From Streptomyces griseofuscus (GTDB lineage Bacteria; Actinomycetota; Actinomycetes; Streptomycetales; Streptomycetaceae), in NCBI RefSeq assembly GCF_014673495.1, contig NZ_CP051006.1, forward strand, positions 8,307,001-8,371,000: a DNA stretch of 64,000 nt. Direction: 5' to 3'. Of the stretch, positions 8,201-20,200 are shown piece by piece; the first letter of the stretch is position 1, and every line of letters begins with the position of its first letter. The notes under the pieces are model-generated. The model saw only the letters and a program-made list of their open reading frames with translations, was not told where the DNA came from and made no database searches. Position numbers and translations under genes: made by a program.

Positions 8201-11200
8201 ACCGGATCACCTGGCAGCCGCTCGCCGACCCGGTCGGAGCCGCTTCGCCGGGGACCTGGTTGTACGTGGTCCCCGAGGAGACCGCGTGGACCGAGGCGAT
8301 GCGCGCGGGGCTCACGGAACTCGGCCTGACACTCGTACCGTTCACCATGGCCGAGGACACCGACCGCGACGCGCTCGCCCGATCCCTGGCCGAGGCGGAG
8401 CTTGAGCGGGCCGACGGCGTCCTGTTCGCGGCGGCACCGGCACCGGCGGACGCGGCACCGACGGACACGGGGACGGACGCCCTCCAACGGCTCGTGCTGC
8501 TCGTGCAGGCCCTCGGCGACGCCGGGATCGAGGTCCCGCTGTGGTGCCTGACCAGCGGCGCGGTGTCGACCGGCCCGGCGGACCCGCTGACCGACCCCGC
8601 CGCCGCACGGCTCTGGGGCCTGGGCAGGATCGTCGCCCTGGAACAGCCGCAGCTCTGGGGCGGCCTCGTCGACCTGCCCGCCGAACCGGACCCCCGCGCG
8701 CTGGCACGCCTGGCCGGCCTGCTGGACCAGAGCGACGAGGACCAGCTCGCCGTACGCGCCTCCGGTGTGTCGGTACGACGCCTCGTGCGCGCGGCGCGGA
8801 ACGCGGCACCGGCGGACACGGCCTGGTCGCCGCGCGGCACCGTGCTCGTGACCGGCGGTACGGGCGCTCTGGGCGGCCATGTGGCCCGCTGGCTCGCCGG
8901 TGCCGGGGCCGAGCACCTGGTGCTGATCAGCCGCCGAGGACCCGAGGCCCCGGGTGCCGCCGAACTCACCTCGGACCTGGAGGAGTTGGGCGCTCGGGTC
9001 ACCGTCGCCGCGTGCGATGCCGCCGACCGCGACGCCCTCGCCGAACTGTTAGCCCGGCACACCGTGAACGCCGTGGTGCACACGGCGGGCGTACTGGACG
9101 ACGGCCTGATCGACTCGCTCACCCCCGACCGCCTCGACGGCGTACTGCGCCCCAAGGCGGACGCGGCACTCCATCTGCACGAGCTGACCCGGGACCGCGA
9201 GGATCTCGACGCCTTCGTGCTCTTCTCCTCGATGACAGGTGTCTGGGGCAACGGCGGCCAGGGCGCCTACGGTGCCGCGAACGCCTTCCTCGACGCCCTC
9301 GCCGAACAGCGCCGGTCCCAGGGACTGCCCGCGCTGGCCGTCGCCTGGGGCCCCTGGGCGGACGGCGGCATGGCCGACGGCGCCGCCGGTGACCACCTGC
9401 GGCGGCGCGGCGTACGCCCGATCGCGGCGCTCCCCGCGATCTCCGCACTGCATGCCGCGCTGACCGGCGGCGAGACCTCCGTGACCGTCGCGGACGTGGA
9501 CTGGGACCGCTTCGTCCCGGCCTTCGCAGGACCGCGTCCCTGCCCGCTGCTGCACGGCGTACCCGAGGCCCGCAAAGCCCTCGAAGCCCGCGCCCGGGCC
9601 GCCAGGAGCACCGAGGTGCCCGCGTCCGCGCTGGTCCGGCGCCTTCTCGACGCCACGCCCGGAGACCGGGTGCGCATCCTGCTGGACCTGGTGCGCGAGC
9701 GGGCCGCCATGGTGCTCGGCCACACGGGCAAGGGCGCCTTCGAGGCGGACCGTACGTTCCGCGAGACCGGCTTCGACTCGCTCACCGCCGTCGAACTGCG
9801 CCACCGGCTGAGCACGGCCACCGGTCTCGCCCTGCCCGCCACCCTGGTCTTCGACCACCCGACCCCGACCGCCCTCGCCCGCCATCTGAGCGAGGAACTC
9901 CTCGGCGGACACGGCCCGGACACAGCCGTCCCGCACGCGGTGACCGCCGTCGCGGCCGACGAACCGCTCGCGATCGTCAGCATGAGCTGCCGCTTCCCCG
10001 GAGGTGTCCGGACGCCGGAGGACCTGTGGGAGCTGCTCAGCTCCGGCCGGGACGCGATGTCCGGCTTTCCCGCCGACCGCGGCTGGGACCTCGACGCGAT
10101 CTACGACCCCGACCCCGAACGGCCCGGTACGACATACACCCGTGAGGGTGGCTTCATCGAGGGCGCCGACTGTTTCGACGCCGGTCTGTTCGGGATCTCG
10201 CCGCGCGAGGCCCTGGCCATGGACCCGCAGCAGCGGCTGCTGCTGGAGACCGCGTGGGAGGTCTTCGAGCGCGCCGGGATCGCCCCCGCGTCCGTCCGTG
10301 CCAGCAGCACCGGTGTGTTCATCGGCACCAACGGCCAGGACTACGCCAACGGCCTGCGCAACGCGCCCGAGGAGATCGAAGGGTACGCCCTCACCGGCAA
10401 GGCGGCCTCGGTCGTCTCCGGACGCATCTCCTACACGTTCGGACTTGAGGGCCCGGCGGTCACCGTGGACACGGCGTGCTCGTCGTCCCTGGTCGCGCTG
10501 CATCTCGCGGCCCAGGCGCTGCGGAGCGGCGAGTGTTCCATGGCTCTGGTCGGGGGCGTCACCGTGATGACCACGCCGGACCTGTTCGTGGAGTTCAGCC
10601 GGCAGCGCGGACTGGCCCCCGACGGCCGGTGCAAGGCGTTCGCCGCCGGTGCCGACGGCACCGGCTGGGGCGAAGGCGTCGGCCTGCTGCTGGTGGAACG
10701 GCTCTCCGACGCCCGCCGCAACGGCCACCAGGTGCTGGCCGTCGTCCGGGGGAGCGCTGTCAACCAGGACGGTGCGTCGAACGGTCTGACGGCGCCGAAC
10801 GGGCCCTCGCAGCAGCGGGTGATCCGGCAGGCGCTGGCGTCCGCCGGGCTCACCCCGGCCGATGTGGACGCCGTGGAGGCGCACGGTACGGGGACGAAGC
10901 TCGGCGACCCGATCGAGGCGCAGGCGCTCCTCGCCACATACGGCCGCGAGCACTCCGCCGACCGGCCGGTGTGGCTGGGCTCGGTCAAGTCCAACATCGG
11001 TCACACACAGGCCGCCGCCGGTGTCGCCGGTGTGATCAAGATGGTGCTGGCGCTGCGGCACGGCACGCTGCCGCGGACCCTCCATGTGGACGAGCCGACC
11101 GGGCACGTCGACTGGTCGGCAGGCACCGTACGACTGCTCACCGAACCGGTGCCCTGGCCCGGAACCGCCGGGCCGCGCCGGGCCGCGGTCTCCTCCTTCG

Positions 11201-14200
11201 GCATCGGCGGCACCAACGCGCACACGATCCTCGAAGAAGCGCCCGCCACGACCGCGGCCGAGCCGGCCAGGGAACACCGCCCGGTGCCCGTGCCCTGGGT
11301 GCTGTCGGCGAAGACCGAAGCGGCACTGCGCGCCCAGGCGGAGCGCCTGCTGACCTTCGCGACCGACGACGTGTCGCCGGTCGACACCGGATTCTCGACG
11401 GCCACGACCCGGTCGGCACTGGAGCACCGCGCCGCCGTGATCGGCACCGACCCGGCCGAACTACGCACGGCCCTCGCGGCCCTCGCGGCGGGCGAACCGG
11501 CGGCGAACGTCATCACCGGGCGCGCCCACGCGACGGGCAAGGTCGGGTTCCTGTTCTCGGGCCAGGGCTCGCAACGGCGCGGCATGGGGCGGGAGTTGTA
11601 CGAGGCGTATCCCGTGTTCACCGCCGCCTTCGACGAGGTGTGTGCGGTTCTGGATGCGCCTGTGGTCGTGGATTCGGTGGAGTTGGATCAGACGGGTTCG
11701 ACGCAGCCCGCGTTGTTCGCGGTCGAGGTGGCGTTGTTCCGGTTGTTGGAGTCGTGGGGTGTGCGGCCGGATTACGTGGCCGGTCACTCGGTCGGTGAGA
11801 TCGCGGCTGCTCATGTGGCGGGTGTGCTGTCCCTAGAGGACGCGGCGAAGTTGGTGTCGGCGCGTGCGCGTCTGATGCAGGCGTTGCCGGGTGGCGGTGC
11901 GATGGTCGCCGTACAGGCGACCGAGGGCGAGGTGTTGCCGTATCTGACCGACGGCGTGGGTATCGCGGCGATCAACGGCCCGCAGTCGTTGGTGGTTTCG
12001 GGCGTGGAGGACGCGGCGGTCGCGGTCGGTGAGGTCTTCCGGGGAAAGGGTCGTAAGACGTCCCGGCTGAAGGTGAGCCATGCGTTCCATTCGCCTTTGA
12101 TGGAGCCGATGTTGGAGGAGTTCGGCGAGGTCGTCGGCGGGTTGGTCTTCAACGAATCGCGGATTCCGGTCGTTTCGAACCTCACGGGCCGTCTGGCCGA
12201 GCCGTACACGCCGGAGTACTGGGTTCGGCACGTGCGCGAGGCGGTTCGTTTCGCGGACGGTGTGCGGACCTTGCACGAGCTGGGTGTCGGGACGTTCGTG
12301 GAGATCGGCCCCGGTGGTGTCCTCAGCGGCATGGCGCAGGGCTGTGTGGACGACATCATCACCGTCCCCGTACTGCGAGCCGACCGCCCCGAAGCCCAGG
12401 CGCTCACCACCGCCTACGCCCAACTGCACGTCACTGGCGTCGAGGTGGACTGGGAAGCCTTCTTCCCGGGTGCCCGGCCTGTCGACCTGCCCACCTACGC
12501 GTTCCAGCGCGAGCGCTACTGGCTCAACGCCCCCGCACCCACCGGCGACTTGAGCGCGGTGGGCCAGGGCGCGGCCGGTCATCCGCTCCTCGGCGCCGCG
12601 GTGCCGCTGGCCGACGGCGACGGACACCTTCTCACCGGTCGGCTCTCGGCACACACGCATCCGTGGCTGATGGACCACGCCGTCAGCGGGGTCGCGCTGC
12701 TGCCCGGCACCGCGTTCGTGGAGCTGGCCGTCACCGCCGCCGACGCCGTGGGCTGCGACCTGCTGGAAGAGCTGACGCTCGAAACACCGCTGCTCATGCC
12801 CGAGCGCGGCGGCGTCGCCCTCCAGGTGCGGGTCGGCGCCGACGACGGCATCGGCCGCAGGTCGCTGACCGTGCACTCGCGGACCGACGACGGAGACGCG
12901 CCCGCCCGCCAGGACGACCCCGCGCGGGCCTGGGTACGGCACGCCTCCGGCTCGCTGACCGTCGCCACCGAAGAGCGCGTGGACGACTCACTCGCCGCGT
13001 GGCCGCCGTCGGGTGCCGAGCCGATCGACGTCGACGGGTTCTACGACCGCCTCGCCGGTATGGCACTCGACTACGGCCCCGTCTTCCAGGGGCTGCGCGC
13101 CGCTTGGCGTGCCGGGGACGACTTCTTCGCCGAGGTGGAGCTGCCCGGTGCGGACGGCATGGACGCGGGCGCGTACGGCCTGCACCCCGCGCTGTTCGAC
13201 GCCGCCCTGCACACCGTCTGGCTCGGCGCGGTGGAGCCAGACGCCGGAACCGGGCACGGGCTGCTCCCGTTCGCCTGGAGCGGGGTGCGACTGGCGGCCG
13301 CCGGTGCCTCCGCCCTGCGCGTGAAGGTCTCGCGCGCCGGCACCTCCACGGTGTCCCTGCTACTGGCCGACGGCACCGGTGAGCCGGTCGCACGGATCGG
13401 CTCGCTGACGCTGCGTCCGGTGCCCGCCGAGCAGCTGCGCGCCGGATCAGGCAGCGACGACGCGGTCTTCGGCCTGGAGTGGACACCGATCGCCCTGCCG
13501 TCCGCGCCGGATGGCATCAGGATCGAGCCGTACGAGGATCTCGCCGCCCTTCGGAACGCCCACTCACCGGCCGTAACGGCAACCGGAGCGGAGGCCGAAG
13601 GGAAGGCCGAAGCCTCCGCCGACGCCGTGATCGTGCCCTGCCCGACCGGAACCGCCACGGACCTGGCCACCCGGGTTCGTGAAGTCACATACGCCGTACT
13701 GGAGTTGCTCCAGTGGTGGCTGGCCGAGGAGCGCCCGGCGCGCCTGGTGCTGGTGACCCGTACCGGAGACCTCGCTCAGGCGGCGGTCCGTGGACTGGTG
13801 CGTTCGGCGCAGACCGAGGACCCGGACCGCATCGTGCTGGTCGAGACCTCGACTGAGGCCGTCACTGACAGCGGCGCCGACCACACCGCTCCTGCCCAGG
13901 TCCTGCCCGGTCCTGCCCACCTTGCCCACGCGCTGCCCGGCCTGCTCGCGTCGGGCGAGCCGCAGGCCCTGGTGCGCGCGGACGGCGAGATCCGGGTGCC
14001 GAGGCTGGCCCGCGTCGCCATGCCGGACGCCGAGCCGTCGGCCCCCGCCCTGGGCACCGGCACCGTCCTGCTGACCGGTGCGTCCGGCGGCCTGGGCGTG
14101 CTGTTCGCCCGGCATCTGGTCGCCGAGCAGGGCGTACGCAGCCTGCTGCTCGTCAGCCGCCGGGGCGGGGACGCGCCTGGCGCGGCCGAACTCACCGCCG

Positions 14201-17200
14201 ACCTGACCGCGCGGGGCGCCGACGTCACCTGGGCCGCGTGCGACGTGGCCGACCGCGACGCCCTCCGCGCACTCCTGACCGGCCCGGGACAGAACCTGTC
14301 CGCGATCGTGCATACCGCCGGCGTCCTGGACGACGGAATCATCGGATCGCTGACACCCGACCGGCTGGACGCCGTGTTCCGCCCCAAGGTGGACGCCGCG
14401 CTGAACCTGCACGACCTCGCGGCCGAACTGTGCGGCGAGCTGACCGCGTTCGTACTCTTCTCCTCGGTGGCGGGCACCCTCGGCACGCCGGGACAGGGCA
14501 ACTACGCCGCCGCCAACACGTTCCTCGACGCCCTCGCCGAGCACCGCCGAGCCCTCGGCCTGCGCGCCACCTCGCTGGCCTGGGGTCTGTGGGCGCAGGA
14601 CAGCGAGAGCGCCATGACCGGCGGCCTCGACCACACCGATCTCACCCGCATCAAGCGCATGGGCCTCGCCCCGATCCCGTCGGCGGACGGTCTGCGCATG
14701 TTCGACACGGCACTGGCCACCGACCGGGCGGCCGTCGCCCCGATCCGCCTCGACACGTCCGCCTTCCGCGACGGACAGGGCCAGTCCCGCGACGGACAGG
14801 GACAGCCCGTGCCCTCGGTCCTGCGCGGACTGGTACGGGTCACACCGGTACGGCGTACGGCGCGGACCGCGCCGAAGAGCTCGCTGGGGCAGCGGCTGGC
14901 AGGGCTGCCGGTGGCCGAGCGGGAGCAGGTGGTGCTGGACCTGGTGCGCGGTGAGGTCGCGGCCGTGCTCGGACACTCCGGTGCCCGATCGGTCGGCGCG
15001 GACGACGCCTTCAAGGACATCGGGTTCGACTCGCTGACCGCCGTCGAACTGCGCAACCGGCTCAACTCGGCCGTCGGCATGCGGCTGCCCGCCACCCTGA
15101 TCTTCGACTACCCGAACCCGCTGACCCTCGCCCGCTTCCTCACCGCCGAGGCCGCGGGATCCGACGCGGCGGCGGCAACCGCGCCGGCGACCCGGCCGGC
15201 GTCCGGCACGGCGGGCGACGACCCGATCGCGATCGTGGGCATGGCCTGCCGCTATCCCGGCGATGTGCGGTCACCCGAAGACCTGTGGCAGCTGGTCCGC
15301 TCCGGTCGCGACGCCGTGTCGGGCTTCCCCGAGGACCGCGGCTGGGACGTGGCCAAGCTGTACGACCCGAACCCCGACCAGTGGGGCACCAGTTACACCC
15401 GCGAGGGTGGATTCCTGCGCGACGCGGCGGACTTCGACGCCGAGTTCTTCGGTATCTCGCCGCGTGAGGCGCTGGCGATGGACCCGCAGCAGCGGTTGCT
15501 CCTGGAGACCTCGTGGGAGGCGTTCGAGCGGGCCGGGATCGACCCGGCGACGGTGCGGGGGAGCAGGACCGGTGTGTTCGCGGGGGTGATGTACCACGAC
15601 TACGGCGGCCGCGTGCACACCTCGCCGGCAGGGCTGGAAGGCTACCTCGTCAACGGCAGCGCGGGCAGCGTCGCTTCAGGGCGCGTCTCCTACACGTTCG
15701 GCCTTGAGGGCCCTGCGGTCACGGTCGACACCGCGTGCTCGTCGTCCCTGGTTGCCCTGCATCTGGCGGCCCAGGCGCTGCGCAGCGGTGAGTGCTCGAT
15801 GGCCCTTGTCGGCGGTGTCACCGTCATGGCTACTCCTTCGACGTTCGTGGAGTTCAGTCGGCAGCGTGGTCTGTCGGCGGACGGTCGGTGCAGGGCGTTC
15901 TCGGCCGGTGCGGATGGCACGGGTTGGGCTGAGGGTGCGGGCATGCTGCTCGTGGAGCGGTTGTCGGATGCTCGTCGTAGCGGGCATCAGGTGTTGGCGG
16001 TTGTCCGGGGTACGGCGGTGAATCAGGATGGTGCGTCGAATGGTCTGACGGCGCCGAACGGTCCTTCGCAGCAGCGGGTGATCCGGCAGGCGTTGGCGAA
16101 TGCGGGTGTGTCCTCGGACCAGGTGGACGCGGTGGAGGCGCACGGTACGGGGACGCGGTTGGGCGATCCGATCGAGGCCCAGGCGTTGATCGCGACCTAT
16201 GGTCAGGAGCGGTCTGGGGACCGGCCGTTGTGGCTGGGCTCGTTGAAGTCGAACATCGGGCATGCGCAGGCTGCTGCGGGTGTCGGTGGCGTGATCAAGA
16301 TGGTCATGGCGATGCGGCACGGCGTGCTGCCGCAGACGCTGCATGTGGATGAGCCGACGCCGCACGTGGACTGGTCGGCGGGTGACGTCCGGCTGCTGAC
16401 CGAGGCTGTGGAGTGGCCTGCCCATGACGGGCCGCGCAGGGCTGCGGTGTCCTCCTTCGGCGTGAGCGGCACCAACGCCCACGTGATCGTCGAGCAGGCG
16501 CCCGGCGTGGCAGGAGAGACCCTGGCTCCGGCGTCGGGTGCGGTCGTACCGTGGGTGCTGTCCGCGAAGAGTGACACCGCACTGCGGGAGCAGGCGTCCC
16601 GGCTGCTGTCCTTCCTCGACACTGAGGGCGTCGAGAGCACCGAGGGCACCGAACTGAGGCCGGAGGACGTGGCGTACTCGCTGGCCACATCGCGTGCGGT
16701 GCTGGAACGCCGTGCGGCTGTCGTGGGCGCGAATCTCGCCGAGCTGCGACGAGAGTTGGAGGCACTCGCTTCCGGCGCGGCTTCGGTGGGAGGTGCGGTC
16801 GGGGGCAAGGTCGGGTTCCTGTTCTCGGGGCAGGGGTCGCAACGGCTCGGCATGGGGCGTGAGCTGTACGACACGTATCCCGTGTTCGCCGCCGCTTACG
16901 ACGAGGTGTGTGCGGTTCTCGCTGCGCCTGTGGTCGTGGATTCGGTGGAGTTGGATCAGACGGGTGCGACGCAGCCGGCGTTGCTCGCCATCGAGGTGGC
17001 GTTGTTCCGGTTGCTGGAGTCGTGGGGTGTGCGGCCGGATTACGTGGCCGGTCACTCGGTCGGTGAGATCGCGGCTGCTCATGTGGCGGGTGTGCTGTCC
17101 CTTGAGGACGCGGCGAAGTTGGTGTCGGCGCGTGCGCGTCTGATGCAGGCGTTGCCGGGTGGCGGTGCGATGGTCGCCGTACAGGCCACCGAGGACGAGG

Positions 17201-20200
17201 TATCGCCGTATCTGACCGATGGCGTGGGTATCGCGGCAATCAACGGCCCCCGCTCGGTGGTGATTTCCGGTGCTGAGGACGCGGTCCTCGCGGTCGCCGA
17301 GCTGTTCGCCGGTCGGGGTCGTAAGACGTCCCGGCTGAAGGTCAGCCACGCCTTCCATTCGCCTTTGATGGATCCGATGTTGGAGGAGTTCGGCGAGGTC
17401 GTCGGCGGGTTGGTCTTCAATGAGGCGCGGATTCCGGTCGTTTCGAACCTCACGGGCCGTCTGGCCGAGCCGTACACCCCGGAGTACTGGGTACGGCACG
17501 TGCGCGAGGCGGTTCGCTTCGCGGACGGTGTGCGGACCTTGCACGAGCTGGGTGTCGGGACGTTCGTGGAGATCGGTCCGGGCGGGGTGCTGAGTGCCCT
17601 TGCCCAGGGCTGTGTGGACGACATCGTCACCGTGCCCGCCCTGCGCGCCGACCGCCCGGAGCCGTACGCGATCACTGCCGCGCTGGGATCGCTGCACACG
17701 TACGGCGTCCCGATCGACTGGCAGGCCCTTCTCCCCGGCGCCCGCCGTATCGATCTGCCCACCTACGCCTTCCAGCGTGAGCGCTTCTGGCTCGACGTTC
17801 CCCGGGTGTCCGGTGATGTGCGGGCCGCCGGTCTGGGGGCGGCGGATCATCCGCTGCTGGGTGCCGCGATCGTGACGGCCGACAGCGACGGCGTCCTGCT
17901 CACCGGTCTGCTCTCCCTCGAAACCCACCCGTGGCTCGCCAACCACGCCGTACACGGGACCGTGCTGCTGCCCGGCACCGCGTTCGTGGACCTGGCGATC
18001 CGTGCGGGCGACGAGGCGGGGTGCGGATGGATCGAGGACCTCACCCTTGAGCTTCCCCTGATCGTGCCCGAGAGCGGTGGCGTCACCCTTCAGGTGGCTG
18101 CCGGGACCGAGGACGAGTCGGGCCGTCGGCAGCTGAGCGTGCACTCGCGGACCGGTGACGGTCCATGGCTGCGGCACGCGACGGGCGTGCTGTCCTCGGC
18201 GGCGGCGCCCTTTGCCGTGGATGTCGGCGCCTGGCCGCCGGCGGGCGCGGAGGCCGTCGACCTGACCGCGTTCTACGAGGACCTGGCCGCCGTGGGCCTG
18301 GACTACGGCCCGCTCTTCCAGGGCCTGCGCTCGGTGTGGTGCGGCGGGGACGATGTCTACGCCGAGGTCGAGCTGCCGGAGGAGTCGGCCGCCGAGGCGA
18401 CGGCGTTCGCCCTGCACCCGGCGCTGCTGGACGCCGCTCTGCACGCACTGGCCGCCGGTGGACTGGTGTCATTGGACGATGGCCCCACGCTGCCGTTCGC
18501 CTGGTCCGGCGTGTTCGTGCACGCGGCTGGTGCGGCGATGGTCCGGGTGAAGCTGTCGCGAACGGCCACCGGCTCGATCAGCCTTGCCGTGGCCGACGGC
18601 GCGGGTGAACCGGTCGCCTCGGTCGAGTCGTTGGCGCTGCGGACGGTCTCGACGGAGCAACTGCGCGATGCCGGTGGTGGCGAGCAACTGTTCGGGATGG
18701 AGTGGACCCCGCTGTCTCTCCCCTCCGCCACCGAGGCGTCGGCGATCGAGACGTTCGTGGACTTCGACGCGCTGCGGGAGTCGGTGGGGACACCGGAGGC
18801 CGTTGTCGTGCCGTGCCCGGCGGGATCCGGCGCGGAGACCGATCGGGTGCACAGCGTCACCGATGACGTTCTGGCGCTGGTGCAGTGGTGGTTGGCGCAG
18901 GAGCGTGCGGGGCGTCTGGTGCTGGTGACGCGTCCGGGTGATCTGGCGCATGCGGCGGTGTGGGGGCTGGTGCGGTCCGCGCAGTCGGAGAACCCCGACC
19001 GGTTCGTGCTGGCGGAGGCCGAGAACACCGATGAGGTGGTGCGGGTACTGCCCGCTCTACTCGCCTCCGACGAGCCGCAGTTCGCGATTCGGGGCGGGGA
19101 GGTCTTCGTCCCGCGTCTGGCCAAGGCCACCGGAGCGGCCACAGAAACGGCCACCGGAACAGCCATCCGCACACCGGACTTCGGCGCCGGCCCCGTGCTG
19201 CTGACCGGTGCGTCGGGGGCGCTGGGCGGGCTTGTCGCCCGGCACCTGGTCGCCGAGCACGGCGTACGGAGCCTGCTGCTGCTCAGCCGCCGTGGCGCGG
19301 AGGCACCCGGCGCGGTCGAGCTGGAGGCCGAACTGACCGCGTGGGGCGCGGAGGTGACCTGGGCGGCCTGCGACGCGGCCGATCGGGACGCTCTCGCCGA
19401 GGTGCTGTCCGGCACACCGGTGACGGCCGTGGTGCACACGGCGGGTGTCCTCGACGACGGAGTGATCGCCTCGCTGACCCCCGAGCGCATGGAGAAGGTG
19501 CTGCGGCCCAAGGTCGATGCCGTGCTCAACCTCCATGAATTGACAGGTGAGTTGGCGGCGTTCGTCATGTTCTCCTCCGTGTCCGGCATCCTGGGCAGCG
19601 CGGGACAGGCCAACTACGCGGCGGCTAACACCTTCCTCGACGCCTTCGCCGAATCCCGCCGCGCCCGGGGACTCCCCGCCACCTCACTCGCATGGGGTTT
19701 GTGGGAGCAAGGCGGCGGCATGGCGGACCGGCTCGACCAGGCGGATCTCACCCGGCTCAAGCGGGTGGGCCTGGCCCCGATAGCCGTTGACGAAGGACTG
19801 CGGCTCTTCGACGCGGCGCTGGCCCTGGACCGGGCCACCGTCGCCCCCCTGCGGCTGGACCTGCGCGGTCTCCAGGGCACGGTGCCGCCGGTCCTGCGCG
19901 GGCTGCGCGGACCCATACGGGGCGCCGCCCGGCGTACGGCGCGGAGCGCACCGAAGGGCGCGCTGGGTGAGCGGCTCGCCGGGTTGCCGGCGGCCGAGCG
20001 CGAGCAGGTCGTGCTGGACCTGGTGCGCGGTGAGGTAGCCGCCGTGCTCGGGCACTCCTCGGCCCAGGCCGTACAGCCGGAACACGCCTTCCAGGACGCC
20101 GGTTTCGACTCGCTCACCTCGGTGGAACTCCGCAACCGGCTGAACGCGGCGACCGGGCTGCGGCTCCCCGCGACCCTGGTCTTCGACCACCCCACGCCCC

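Noticed and set aside
13430..14070. Possible enoylreductase between DH and KR in the reducing modules
   Set aside because: The segment is the KR structural half (motifs such as RLVLVTR and GLVRSAQ) of normal length; no ER NADPH motif is present in any module.
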